Source of the DNA: Marsupella aquatica
Taxonomy: Eukaryota > Marchantiophyta
NCBI GenBank assembly: GCA_973895155.1
Contig: OZ316893.1
Location: 25,854,001 to 25,918,000, forward strand
DNA length: 64,000 nucleotides
Direction of reading: 5' to 3'
In this document: one piece after another, positions 12,887 through 24,458 of the stretch
Numbering within the stretch: position 1 is the first letter of the stretch
How the letters are laid out: each line of letters starts with the position of its first letter
Notes under the pieces: generated by a model
Databases searched by the model: none
Told to the model about the DNA's origin: nothing
What the model saw: the letters and a program-made list of their open reading frames with translations, nothing else
Translations under genes and position numbers: made by a program

Positions 12887-15087
12887 TTTTGGTGGTGCCT
12901 CCAAAAGCGTAGTTCACGACATTTGTCATAATCCATCAGGACATCTCTTCAAGTGTTTTTTCACATGTCCTCATTTGTGAGGATCACAACTGCCAGATTT
13001 TATAAATGAGAATCGATTTGTGCTATTTGATGATAGGTAGTCAAAGGAATTTGGTCATTAGAAGTATGAGAACATGAAGTAAAATTTGAGCAATATACAT
13101 ATCCCGACGGCATCTCGTCTTTCATGTCCATTGATTTGCTCTCACATTATCATTTGAGCGGTTGGTTTTGGAAGGACCACAAGAATTGTTTGGTGGATGA
13201 CATCCTGTGGTGATCAAAGTGCTGCCGATCAATTGGACTGGGATGGGACTGAGACGGTTGGGTCAATACCTTCTCTTGGAGCACTGTGGTGCTCTGCATG
13301 GTAGTTTAATTATCTAAAGTTGAATCTAGAAAATAGTAGATAATCATGTTCAACTGGTAAGCAATGTTCTTTCGGCCTTTCTAGCCAAAACTATGGATCT
13401 TTGTGGAGTTGGGTATAGACCTTCACACCCCAGGAGGTTATTTCCCTTTTTCCCCCTTTTTCATTTGACTTACAGGCATACGTATCTGTTGGAAACAACT
13501 TCCTGATTTATGAGAAATACAATTCCAATGTACCATGTGGTGTTTACCTGGCTGGCAGTCGTCTATTAACAAATACTACCGACTGTCGAGGCTTTGGCCA
13601 GGAACCCTACCTCTCGTTGATGTCTGACAAATCTCGAGCCTCGTCTTTGACATATACAATTTAGTTGGGAAAACATAAGTCTACAAGACAAGCTCTGATC
13701 AAGGAGCTCCCACGTCAGTGTAATTCAGGTGTCACAGTGCTAGCCAAGTCTATGCCACCACAGTTTCGAAATTCTACTTGAAGAGCGTCCTAAACAATGC
13801 CAAAGTCATTATCAGCAGGACACAGATGTTGGCGTCATCAAGTTGGTGTTCACAGACGTACTTATGAAACGCATGGCATGAAAAGAATGGTAATCTCTAT
13901 CAAATTGCAATGGACTTACAGAATCTGCTTTTTATTGAATAACAAAGCTTATGCAAGAATAAGTCCATGTCTTTACAATGCACACAACTGGCACATTGTC
14001 ATGACATCAAATCACCAGGTCCTTTTTAAAATCGAAAGGAATCGGAACAGACTTATATCTCAAAGACAAATAGTCGAGAGGACAGCATTGAAAGCTCCAG
14101 GAAGTTCAAAGAGTAATTCTCATAAACAGACAAATGGACCTTCCAAAGGTCGACGAGTCATAAGAGAAAGGGTCGATCTTGACCCTATAGAGTCGAGTGC
14201 AAACAGAGTTACTATCAATACATATCCGACAAAAGGTCTAAGAGAATCTTGAAGATCAAACCGATATGAAATCATTCAGCTAACATGGAAGATCTTCGAA
14301 TTACCAGGCCTTGTTCTCGCAGTAAAGAGGTTCTCGACAGAGATCCTCGTACCTGTCCGTCACGGCATAAAATAGAGTTACTATTTCATGCAGGCACACA
14401 GATACAGGTACATGTGTAAGAAGATATTTATCAGCTTTGATTACTAGGCGTCATCCATAACATCTCCACTGCAGAAACAAAGAAGTTCAGACAGCTTCTA
14501 CACATCCTGATTTCTTGGAGCCATACTGGACCACAGATTATGTTCACAGCGCTCCTCTCGTTTCTACGCAAAGTGGGACCAAGAGCCCACATAGTGCTCA
14601 CGTAGCGCTTGCTTAAGGCACGCATGCCAGGCAGTAATAGCAGAAGCCGTGCTGCAAATGTCTCACCGCGGACTATGCCGTTTGCTGAAGTAACCACATT
14701 CCTATGTGATGCCGTCCAGCATTCGAATATGTTGTTGGGAGTTTGACTGGTGGGAGGATGCCAACGATGTTCATCCTTGTTCATTCGTTTCGATCAGGAC
14801 CAAATACTCAACAGTAGCGCCAGATCCTCTGTTGTTTGTAGATCCTCTACAAACGACATTGACAAACTACCCAGTCTTTCTTGACATGCAATATCGCACA
14901 TCTAGATTTTACGCCATTTGTTTTGAAGAATACTCGTATTCATGCTTGTTTAGACTCACATTCCTCCAGCATTGTCGAATCTCACTCACCAGGCACACGT
15001 CCTAGTTTATCTCGGCCACGAGCAAGAGAGAGAGATGGGTAATAGAAAATATCTGTCTCATACGACGGACTTGCCGTTTCCCGTCGT
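12887..15087. other. Intergenic, no gene recognised
   Basis: Holds unrecognised open frames at 13797-14252 (+) and 14431-14784 (-). Neither shows a domain, signal peptide or splice context I can defend. Confidence 0.4.
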
Positions 15088-15370
15088 GCTCTCTTTGCTG
15101 ATCCAATAACGAGGTAATTGGCCCTACTGCCTTCACCTTAAGCTGAAAGCAATAGAGCCAATTATCTGGTGCTCTCTTTGCTGATCCAATAACGAGGTAG
15201 TTGGCCCTACTGCCTTCACCTTAAGCTGAAAGCAATAGAGCCAATTATCTGGTTGTTGCATCATGATCCTGTAGTCTGAGCGATTTGGTACTCTCCTTGC
15301 TGGTCCAATAACGAGGTAGTTGGCTCAATTGCCTTCTGCCTAAGATGAAAGCAATAGAGCCAATTACATT
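15088..15370. repeat. Tandem repeat, 3 copies of about 80 bp
   Basis: Copies begin near 15088, 15171 and 15289, each with CTCTTTGCTG or a variant, followed by CCAATAACGAGGTA and ending CAATAGAGCCAATTA. The third copy is more diverged and is separated by about 35 extra bases containing GCATCATGATCCTGT, a string that recurs at 15380-15397. Confidence 0.85.
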
Positions 15371-16309
15371 CTAATTCTTGCAACATGATCCTGTCGTCTG
15401 AGCCCATTGGTTTAAAGGCAATCGTAACCCAAGTTCCCATATCAGCCACAGCTGTATCAGTATGGCCTCCTGCAGCAGAAAGCATAATGGACTGCATCTT
15501 GATGTCCGTCGAATGTTTTCCTTTATATTCTTGATGTCGACCGATTTCTTCCAGATTCCCTTTGTCAATCTGAATCTGAGAAGAAACGCGATTGACATCA
15601 AGAAGAACAAAGCAGTTTCTTGGTAGCCTCATCAAGGTTATCATTTTCGTAGATCGTACCGCCTTCGAACAAGAATATCACTTTCCCTTTCCCATTCGAA
15701 GGCCCTGGGGATCTAATCCCTGACTCCGGTTGCTGCTATTGTTGAAACTGTAATCTTCTCTACCTTTGAAGTAAAAGCATCCATCCTCAAAAGACTTTGC
15801 CTGGTGGGAAGAGGAAGTAAAATTAAAAAATTTCCCCAAAAATCATCTAAAGAACAACAACCGCAGCTTCGGTACCCACATGTGAGGTTAGGATGGCCTC
15901 CGTGGATAGAAACAAGAAGGACCTCACCTACTACTTACACAGCTTCTCTAGCACAAGACACGCCATGAAACAGGATCAGCTGATCCCAAACAACCATCCA
16001 AAAATATGATACCCTTTACGTGCCCATCTTGGAATGGCCTCGTCTGCGTGGAAATGCTGATCTCCAACATCAACCCACAATATTGACAACCTTTATCTGC
16101 TTATCTTGGAATTGCCCCGCGTATTCAGAGTGGACCTAAGTAGTACTCCAGGGCCATGATTCTCTGCAGAGAAAAGACAAGGCATGCCATCAAACAGATC
16201 AGTTAGTCCCAAACTGCCTCCTCTTGAGTGCTGATGTGCTCATGCTCAGATCTAGTAGCCATGAGCTCTTACTGATCGCAAAAACAATTCAGCACAAAGT
16301 TCTTCTCTC

Positions 16310-16624
16310 TTTGCACCCTAATCTGTAGAAGAGCTTGAAATGTACTCAAGAGCTACTTCTAGACGAACAACACACCAACCATGACAGTCTTCTTCGCTTC
16401 TTGTCCATCAAGGCCTAAACGACCCTGAGGTTCAGGACTGCAGTGACTGTAACAAAGGGTGAATCTCTGTTCACCCAACTGACTCGTAGAAGAACTTGAA
16501 CTGTTTCTCAAGAGCTACTTCTAGACGAACAACACACCAACCATGACAAACTCCTTCGCTTTGTCCATCAAGGCCTAAACGACCCTGAGCTTCAGGACTG
16601 CAGCGATCGTACCAAAGGGTGAAA
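16310..16624. repeat. Tandem duplication, 2 copies of about 160 bp
   Basis: The two copies are offset by about 162 bp. Shared blocks include CAAGAGCTACTTCTAGACGA, CCATCAAGGCCTAAACGACC and TTCAGGACTGCAG. The minus-strand open frame at 16471-16764 runs through copy 2 and is not recognised. Confidence 0.85.
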
Positions 16625-17082
16625 CCAGGTAATCCAAAATCTGGGCTAAACCATCTGCAGGGTACCGTTGCTGACGATTCCCATCCGTTCCAAAATTCCC
16701 AAGTGTTCCCATCAATCGGGACAGCAATTGCACCTTCGTGGACAATCATTGCTTTGCAACCCATGGAAAGGAGAAACAGTACTGGACCGAGTGTGATACG
16801 GATCTAACGTTACACTCCGCATCTGTCCCAAACAACCCGACCATCGGAGACGAGAGAGTAGCAGACAGAACAGTGTGCTGTTGTGTCCGTCAGGAACTGA
16901 ACCAAAAAGACGCTCTGAAATTCGTGCAGTCGTGCACCACTCCTCAACTTCTCTCGTCCAACACGAAAACTCCCTTCATTCTGTCTCTGCTCTTCCACTT
17001 ATCTCGTTTGGCTAGGGAGGTTTTATAGTCGATTAGAAATGGGTTTTTTAATACAAGTGGTTTCGTACCATCCAGCCCTTTC

Positions 17083-17328
17083 ACCAAAGCCAAAGCACAA
17101 ACAATCTAGAGTAATTCATTGGGGGTGTCAAAGCACAGTCATCGACCAAAGCCAAAGAATAAACAATCTAATTCATTAGGGGTGTCAAAGCAGCTCCGTA
17201 GTCAAGACCAAGACCTTGTGGCTGTGGTTAATTTTTGATATTGCCATAATCAAGGTCACCTCAGTCATCAAGACCAAGACGTTGTGGCTGTGATTATTTT
17301 TTGATAGTGCCATAATCAAGGTCTTATG
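17083..17328. repeat. Two adjacent tandem duplications (62 and 66 bp units)
   Basis: The first pair starts at 17083 and 17145 (ACCAAAGCCAAAG, then AACAATCTA and GGGGTGTCAAAGCA). The second pair starts at 17202 and 17268 (TCAAGACCAAGAC, then TTGTGGCTGTG and GCCATAATCAAGGTC). The pairs are unrelated in sequence but abut. Confidence 0.8.
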
Positions 17329-17399
17329 GTGAGATTAATTTGCACCTGATAAATAACTCCAATAATCAATGGTCTTTTAGTTATGACTAGCCCCATGCT

Positions 17400-17605
17400 G
17401 CACAGAAGATGTCAAGGTGAGGAATGGATCTTGAAGTGAAAAAAGATGTCGAAGTGAGGAAAAGAACTTGAGGTGAGAAAAGATGACAACGTGAGAAAAA
17501 AATATAAAGATGAAAAAAAGATGGCAATTTGAAATAAAATAAATCAAGGTGAGAAAAAGATGACTCGATGAGAAACAGATAAAATGTTGAGATGAGGAAA
17601 TATAT
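17400..17605. repeat. Purine-rich degenerate repeat tract
   Basis: About 200 bp of strongly strand-biased A/G sequence made of loosely repeated GATG and GGTGAGAAAA words (unit about 20-30 bp). The opposite strand reads as a phenylalanine/serine/leucine-rich open frame, which is an artefact of the bias. Confidence 0.65.
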
Positions 17606-18102
17606 CACATATTAATTATCTTGACACTACTTAATATAGGTAGCCAATAATTGTTTTCTATCCCAGTCATAAAATCGTGGTATTTCTCCTGTACCTCACT
17701 TACCACCTTGACCTTGTTTTGACACTCCCTAGTAGAAGCTAGGGCTGTCTTGCCTGTAACTGGCCCTAAAAATTTTTTAGACCCACTATTCACCTGGCTG
17801 TTGGAGTATTGATTATCCCCTCAGGCCCTGGCTGGTCCCTTTGGGATTCTGGTTTAATCCTCTCTCTCTCCTGGTCTGGGTCCTTGTCGGATCCTTGGGT
17901 ATCGTCCCCTTGTGGCTGCGCTACATAGAACTGCATGCTCCAAAGGAGGACGTCTATCCTCTATTGGATGGGTCTGCTTTCGGTTTCAAAAGCACAGAAA
18001 AAAAACATAAAAAATTTGATTTTGAGTGTGGTCTATCTTGCGAGAATGCTTTTTGCCAATAGACTCAATTGTCATGCCGGCCAGTAAAACCTACGCAGAT
18101 AG

Positions 18103-18290
18103 TGCTCGTCCTCTTTTCACCATGTTTGAGTTCATGGTGATGGATATCTCTCATCGTTTCCTCGAAAGAATTGTCCAGCTGCGAGCTCACTGGTCTGACA
18201 GGATGAAGCTCTGAATGACCGCGATCTTCACGCGAAGGTGCCTTGGAGATCCTGCAGCTCAAGAAAGGACTCAAGTCGTCTGATATGAAT
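18103..18290 (+). pseudogene. Truncated copy of F-box/kelch gene 5' end
   Basis: Aligns by eye with 19506-19720, the leader and first codons of the downstream F-box/kelch gene. The shared core includes CGTTTCCTCGAAAGAATTGT, GTCCAGCTGCGAG and GATGAAGCTCT. The position matching the start codon of the intact gene (ATG at 19676) reads CTG at 18252, and homology stops soon after a short stretch of coding sequence. It is therefore a start-less fragment, not a second gene. It may be a relic of a tandem gene duplication or a short segmental copy. Confidence 0.75.
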
Positions 18291-18940
18291 ATGAAGGCCT
18301 ATGTTTGAGTAATGGTTTTAGCATAGGGCCAATGCTTGACAATTTTGGCATCTGGACAAATGCTCTATTATCTACATTCAGCCATGTGTAGTGGTTTTCC
18401 TTTTTTGTCAGACTAATGTCACCTTGTGTGAAGATGCTAGGAATTATTCCTTGCCTGATTTCCTACGTTATTTTCTGAGAGTTGGATTCTGGCTAATGGG
18501 GTATGTGGCTAGGGGGCAATCTGGCTAATGGAATGTTGGGAAAAACCGTCGTCCAGGATCGACACAAGAGTGACATCAACAATGCGCACGTCAACAACTC
18601 ATGCACATTCATCATGAGACTACACAACATCTAAGTGGTTCACCCGGATGGGCTATGTCCACTGTCGTCAAAGAAATCACTAATGATCAAATCATACATG
18701 CTCCACCATAGTCTCCTTCGCGGAGCTCTAAGGCATATCTCCTCTCTAGGTCTTTCACCGAAGACCTCACTTTGTAGAATGAGTTCCACACTGGAACTCT
18801 CTAAGGTATCATGCCTACTCGAGTGAGCTACTCCACAAACTCTACTTGTGTCTAACTAAAGCTAATGTTAACCACAGTTAACTGAGTACAAGGTAGAGAC
18901 AATACCTAACATGGAAGACACAAAATTATTAGTTTTAGGT

Positions 18941-19150
18941 TTTTCCTTATTAGCCCGTGTGGCTGGCTATACTGTCACCTTGGGTGTGAAAGAGAAGATG
19001 CTAGGAATATGTATTATTTGACTTTCATTATTGTTCACTGTGAAAGGTATTTCCTTAGTAGCCCTTGTGCCTATTGTCATCACCTTGTGTGTGAAGGAGA
19101 AAATGCTAGGAAATATTTGTCATTTGACGTTCATTATTGTTGACCGTCAG
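18941..19150. repeat. Tandem duplication, 2 copies of about 105 bp
   Basis: Both copies carry TCACCTTG(G/T)GTGTGAA, then GATGCTAGG or a variant, then TTCATTATTGTT. A third, more degraded relative lies at about 18388-18450. The block sits between the truncated F-box copy and the intact gene. Confidence 0.75.
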
Positions 19151-19339
19151 ATTTCCCTACATCTAAGGATGACTCTTAGATTCTGGCTAATGTGGTCTGT
19201 GTCGACAACGTTTTGGACAGGTGGATTCTAGGAATTCGCCGATACAAAGACGCTGCCATGAATCGGTGCTCAGCAACTGTGAAATCAATAACCCGGTGAG
19301 AGAACATGTTGAGGGCCCACCATAGCTCATTGGAAGAGT

Positions 19340-19497
19340 ATTTCTTAAGCTATCTAACAGAACGATTTTTGCTTTGATTCCAATCCGATAAGAGAAAGCT
19401 GTGAGACCCCAACGAGCATTTCTTAAGCTATCCAACAGAATGATTTTTGCTTTGATTCCGATCCGATTTGAGAAAGCTGTGAGACCCGCAAGCTTCA
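19340..19497. repeat. Tandem duplication, 2 copies of 78 bp
   Basis: Copies start at 19341 and 19419 with TTTCTTAAGCTAT and continue through GATTTTTGCTTTGATTCC to GAGAAAGCTGTGAGACCC, with few differences. The repeat ends about 180 bp upstream of the F-box gene start, so it lies in its promoter or leader. Confidence 0.85.
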
Positions 19498-19675
19498 CAG
19501 ATCACTGCTCGTCGTCTCTTCACCGTGTTCGATTTTAGGTTCAGCAAGCTCTAGTTCACGGGGATCGATTTCTCTAATCGTTTCCTCGAAAGAATTGTCC
19601 AGCTGCGAGATCACAGGTCCGACGGGATGAAGCTCTAAGTGACCGCGGACTTTATGCGAAGGTGCTTTGGAGATC

Positions 19676-20881
19676 ATGCCACCCAAGAAAGGAGGCAATT
19701 CGTCTGATACAAAGGGAAATTCTCTACATCTGTTTCCGAGAATCCCTGATGAAGTCACGTTGAACCAGATAGTCCCCAAGCTGTCGTGGAGGGATTTGTG
19801 GGTCCTATCGTCAGTGTCTCGCGCTTGGTGCCACGCAATCAAAAGTCGTCAAGTCTACTCTGCGAGGGTGCATCACCAAGCTTCGGAGACGCTTGTCATC
19901 CTCAATTTGGATTGCCCGTTTCATATTCGGACTCCTGTTCTCTATTCCATCAGAGACAAGTCTTTTCATAAACTTCCTCCAATCCCCGGTCTCACTGAAG
20001 GGTTCCCCCGCTACTCTCAATCTGTGTCATTGGACGGGAAGCTTTACGTCTTGGGAGGGCACCGAGGTTGTGGTGATCAGGTTTATGTTTTTGATCCGGT
20101 TGGGCGAAGGCAATGGAAGCGGTGTTCAGATATGATCAATCAACGAGCGGACTTTGCATGTGGTGTCATGGATGGGAAGATTTACGTCTTTGGAGGTAGA
20201 GTGAACTTCAGTTACAATGTTAGTGCGTCAGAGGTTTATGACCCCAAGAAAGATACTTGGTTTAAAATTAAGCCCATGACAATGGACCGTTATTCACATC
20301 ACGCTACAATTGTGGACAAGGAGTTTTTGGTGTACAGCGGAATGTTTAGATTCTATCCAGATGTTTTGGAATATGAGTCTGATGATGATGAACCTGACTC
20401 GGATACAGCACATGCGAACTTTCTGGAGGTTTATGATCCTGCTAAGGACGAGTGGAGATTGATACGACGTTCCTGGATGGGAACGGACCCATTATTGTTC
20501 GTGGCACAGGGGAAACTCTATCGTACGAACCGTCCGAACCGTCCGAGGGAGCAGGTTCATATTTATGTCCACGACGCTGATGACAGGAGATGGAATCATT
20601 TGCATGAATGCACTTTTGTTTCAGTCTGGCCTGCTGACTCGATTTTGGTCAAGCTGTTCGCTGTTTTGGCAGTGAATGATGAGCTATTAGCCATTGTGTC
20701 CTGGCGCAGCAGAGACGATGCTGAGATCAACGGATTTTCTCTTGTTAAAAGTGAAGGGTTCCTTAGCGATGCCAAGGAGATGAGGTGGGAGAATGTGCTC
20801 GAAGCGACTCCTTACTTGGAAGATTTCGAACCGGGCGAGCCAGATGTCCCCGATTTTTCTATGAATCTCGTGGAGGTTTGA
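19676..20881 (+). CDS. F-box/kelch-repeat protein
   Basis: Intronless frame of 401 residues from ATG 19676. The frame extends slightly upstream but has no earlier ATG. The N-terminus (about 20-60) is an F-box: LFPRIPDEVTLNQIVPKLSW, then a SSVSRAWCHAI block. Kelch-type repeats follow at about 113-160 (DGKLYVLGGHRG, VYVFDP, WKRCSDM) and about 165-212 (DGKIYVFGG, SEVYDPKKDTW), with weaker blades to about 330 (LEVYDPAKDEW). An acidic insert (ESDDDEPDSD) lies near 238. Such proteins are substrate receptors of SCF ubiquitin ligases: the F-box binds SKP1/ASK and the kelch propeller binds the target. The target is unknown. A start-less copy of its 5' end lies upstream at 18103-18290. Confidence 0.93.
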   Translation: MPPKKGGNSSDTKGNSLHLFPRIPDEVTLNQIVPKLSWRDLWVLSSVSRAWCHAIKSRQVYSARVHHQASETLVILNLDCPFHIRTPVLYSIRDKSFHKLPPIPGLTEGFPRYSQSVSLDGKLYVLGGHRGCGDQVYVFDPVGRRQWKRCSDMINQRADFACGVMDGKIYVFGGRVNFSYNVSASEVYDPKKDTWFKIKPMTMDRYSHHATIVDKEFLVYSGMFRFYPDVLEYESDDDEPDSDTAHANFLEVYDPAKDEWRLIRRSWMGTDPLLFVAQGKLYRTNRPNRPREQVHIYVHDADDRRWNHLHECTFVSVWPADSILVKLFAVLAVNDELLAIVSWRSRDDAEINGFSLVKSEGFLSDAKEMRWENVLEATPYLEDFEPGEPDVPDFSMNLVEV

Positions 20882-22460
20882 GAGCTTTCATGTGGTCAAT
20901 ATGCGTTGTCGTGTTTTGATGTGACAAAGTTTCCGTTGGGGAACTTGGTATGCCATTGAGAGAGGATTGTTTGCCACCAGCCGTTTGTATTAGAGACCCT
21001 CCACTTGAACTAAGATTTCTGTCTCCAATTGGTTTCTGCGTCTGACTGAATCTACTGTAGGTTCGACTCCTTTTAGAAGTAAATGTGTACGCAAGGTTTT
21101 AAAATAAGATTGGAACGAAAAAGTTAAATGTCTGACCATGGACCTACTTCATTGGAATTGATCTCTTTTCAATAGTAGTAGTGTATCACCACATTCCGGA
21201 TTCGTGGGGTTGCAAAGTCCTCTCTTTCTTGCCACGAGAGCATTTACCCTAGAAAATGTGCTTGAAATCGCTTCTTTCACTTCGGCCAACTAAGAGATAT
21301 ACTTTGAATCCAAGCACTCATTCCTCCAGCACACGGAAGAGCTTCAGCTCTACATCGTTGGACTGAACTGCTGTTGAGAATATAAATCATAACATGCGGG
21401 GTACTGTTTTTTAACCTCACCGTTTGGTTTGCAACCACTTTGTCATTTGGAAATTGCTTTGCTATGAGAATTACAGAGAAATTGCTGGGCATCTTGTGAA
21501 GAGACAGGACCAACCATTGATATGGTCTTGACGTGAGGTGAGGACCTGTGTTCGGCGGGTTTAGGGTCTTGGTATAGTGGATGCTTCATACTCCGCAAGG
21601 TATGCTATTGAACTCGTATGTCTTTCAAAAAATTCCAAAACTAGTGCCCACAACTATGTCAAGCTAGTTCACACAAAATTAGAAATTTGTTTCATCGTTT
21701 ACAATCAGATTCACAACACCAAATCTAATCAGAGCTTTGAAGTTTTCAAAAGAATTAAAAAGTCACTTGATAGGCAAAGAATGAATCTGCGCACTGTGAT
21801 GCTGCCGCACGCCTACCAGGCCGGGGTAAACCAGGGAGAGAGGTGCCTCCTACATTTGTTGTCTTTTTGTATTTCAATACCTGTATGGAATATTTTTGCC
21901 TTCATACATGGGAAGCGTAAGTATGCAAAAAGATATAGCAAAATCTATACCTTCCCGCTCAGGTATAGAGGTGGGTGTAGGAAGATTGGCCAGGTATGGC
22001 ACAAAGTATGGGTCCTAATATTTATTAGGTGCGAGGCAGTGGTAAGCTTACGTAAGCTGAGTTGTCGCGAGTGCTGAATTTTTATGTCACATTTACGAAT
22101 ACAGCAAGCCATCTTAAGTTCAATAGAAGTAGCATATTGTTAACGTCAGTACTAATGTAAGCTGGCTGGAATACGGTCGTTCAGTTTGCAAAAAGGTTTT
22201 CTCAGACTTTTGTCCATGGTCAGCTCCAAACTCTTAAGTGGCAATCCTCGTCTGGGATGATTCAGTGCATCACACACTTGGTGGTTTTGGGCATACTGGT
22301 GAACTATACTTTTTTTTTGTACATAATTTCAATTTCATACGTGAGGCCCCAATTAAAAATTAACTGTTTCCCTTACAATTCTGTGTTTCGTATATACAAT
22401 GCAATGGTAATGGATGCGGTCCTTCCTCGAGTCCAAACTTCAGAGCACCGGCTATCTTTC
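20882..22460. other. Intergenic, no gene recognised
   Basis: Contains an unrecognised 166-codon open frame at 21577-22077 (+) with no domain, and AT-rich sequence. It probably includes the 3' untranslated region of the F-box gene. Confidence 0.4.
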
Positions 22461-22640
22461 TGTGGCGATGTCGTCATCTTTGACTTGGCTCAGTAACTTC
22501 TGGACAGATGCACCATCTGAAAGACAAAAGAAAGTGGAGTCTAAGATGGCTGTCTTCCTATGGCAATCTTGTCATCTTTGACTTGGCTCAGTAACTTCTG
22601 GACAGACATCCCACCGAAGAGGGAGTCGAAGATGTCACAT
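22461..22640. repeat. Tandem duplication, 2 copies of about 98 bp
   Basis: Both copies share GTCATCTTTGACTTGGCTCA and GTAACTTCTGGACAGA, starting at 22473 and 22571. The flanks of each copy have diverged more than this core. Confidence 0.8.
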
Positions 22641-22839
22641 TCGGAGAAATCTCTTGATCAAAGGCTTGTTATGCTAGAACCAACCCAACTGTGGATGCAA
22701 ATCTAGTGTGTACTTCATACGGATGGTTCTAGCTTGAAAAGAGCACCAACCAGCGTTACAGCAATATATAATACAGTCTTCGCAATGATAGCAAGTAAAA
22801 ATTAAGGCGGGACGTGGACCTGAGCAAATGCGGTAACTC

Positions 22840-22998
22840 TCCCTTTCTTTGATTCTCGTTACCTTGCAAAAGTGCTTCCTGACTTTTCGGTCCTACTTGA
22901 TCGGCTTGGTCCAGCTTCTCCCTTTCTTTGATTCTCGTTACCTTGCAAAAGTGCTTCCTGACTTTTCGGTCCTACTTGATCGGCTTGGTCCAGCTTCT
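22840..22998. repeat. Exact tandem duplication, 79 bp unit
   Basis: Two copies with no difference that I can see, offset by exactly 79 bp (CCTTTCTTTGATTCTCG at 22842 and 22921, ending CTTGGTCCAGCTTCT). The identity means either a very recent duplication or an assembly artefact. Confidence 0.93.
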
Positions 22999-24458
22999 GC
23001 CTTCAGACCTGGCAGATAGTATAGGTCATGAATGCCTTCACATACGTGGCATCTACCGTAGTTAGTTTTCTCTCAAGCAGTGTCCTTAAACCACAGTCGT
23101 ACCCCCCCCCCCCAACCCCACCCAACTACATTATAGGTTTGCAGTAGTACATGACACAGGCATACACGGTAAAAGTGGTAGGGCGCAAGACAATTATCCA
23201 CATCCCTGCGAAGTAAGGTTTGAGTCATTTGGATATAAGGTAAGTCTCGATGGAGCCTTACCATTTTAATTTCATCAGAATCTCAAATGCATAATTTTGA
23301 CATCCTTCGAAACTTGTATCTTCCCTGCAAAAGCAAGGCATAATATGCGTCCATGTGACTGTTTCCAAGATGCAGCTTTCCAGATATCATCCGTCAGTTA
23401 TTACAGAAGCAATATCTGTGTACCGTACAACTTAACAAAAACCGGAGATAACGTGCACAAAAGACTCTAGCAAGGAAAAGAACCCTTCCAGACGCAAACA
23501 GATTACAGGTGGTGAACTTGCAAGAATCCCACAACAAAGACGACCACATGGCTCAATACCGGACTACACGAATAAGTTATAAGAGGGCACACTGGCTGGG
23601 ACATGACATGCTCAACTTCGCTCTACCTTGGGAGACAGAGTGGCTTCCTAGAACTATTATCTCACCTTGACATTCTTTGTTCTCTTGACAACAGCAGCAA
23701 AAACTCTACAGTTATGACCATCACGTGGACCTTCAAGCTCGAAAAAAAATCACAGTAAAATGAATTCCATAGCTGGACTGCGCCTCAACAGAGCTGACGG
23801 GAATGTCTGCACGATTCCCGAAGGGCGGACTTTGTAATAAAACTACTGTGCTCACAGCCAAATTCATAGCTACGGATCAGCGGAGTAGGGCCATGCATTA
23901 ACCACCCGAACGATCCTGACAAAGCAAGCTGAGTAGCACGTTCACAAATGTAAAATTGATGATTTACTGACATGAGAATGCCTGGCCAACAATTGGAGTA
24001 ACACTCCTGGCAAATATTGTATAATATCACTATGAAAAAAAACTCCTCCTCTCATTCTGAAAGTGAGGGAGCTTGGCATTCTAAGTCAACTAATATACAT
24101 ACTTATTTTCTGTTTATACTCACTGGCTTATTTCACTGCTGGGCCAGTAGACTCTAAAACTAGGGTTCACTTCAATATTTAATCATGCAATTGAAGCTCC
24201 CCATTTCCCCAAGGATTTAGGGTTTGACACTTGCTTCACTGAAAGTGGAGCACCAAGGTCAACTGGAGATGCATTCCACACATAGATCAGCATAAAACAA
24301 GGAAAAATTGTCTATTATACCTTTACTTCCCTTCATCAAATGATTTGTATTAGTTCTCTGTTTCTATCCCATTTAAAACGAATTCGTTCATTTCTTTATA
24401 AGTTTACCAGCTGGTTGGCTACCAACCAAGTCTCCATTAAATCTCAAGTTACTCGACA
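22999..24458. other. Intergenic, no gene recognised
   Basis: Includes a run of 12-13 C at about 23101-23114. No coding signal is seen. The segment just below 24459 should hold the 3' untranslated region of the minus-strand transporter. Confidence 0.4.

Noticed and set aside
13797-14252. 151-codon plus-strand frame
   Set aside because: No domain or homology that I recognise and no supporting splice structure. May be part of a noncoding transcript.
17387-17608. Phenylalanine/serine-rich minus-strand frame
   Set aside because: Direct translation of the purine-rich repeat tract, not a gene.
21055-21080. GGTTCGACTCC, like a tRNA T-arm
   Set aside because: No acceptor, D-arm or anticodon stem could be fitted upstream.
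21577-22077. 166-codon plus-strand frame
   Set aside because: Basic, mixed-composition protein with no known motif, in AT-rich spacer. Not supported.
23101-23114. Poly-C run
   Set aside because: Simple homopolymer. No further structure around it.
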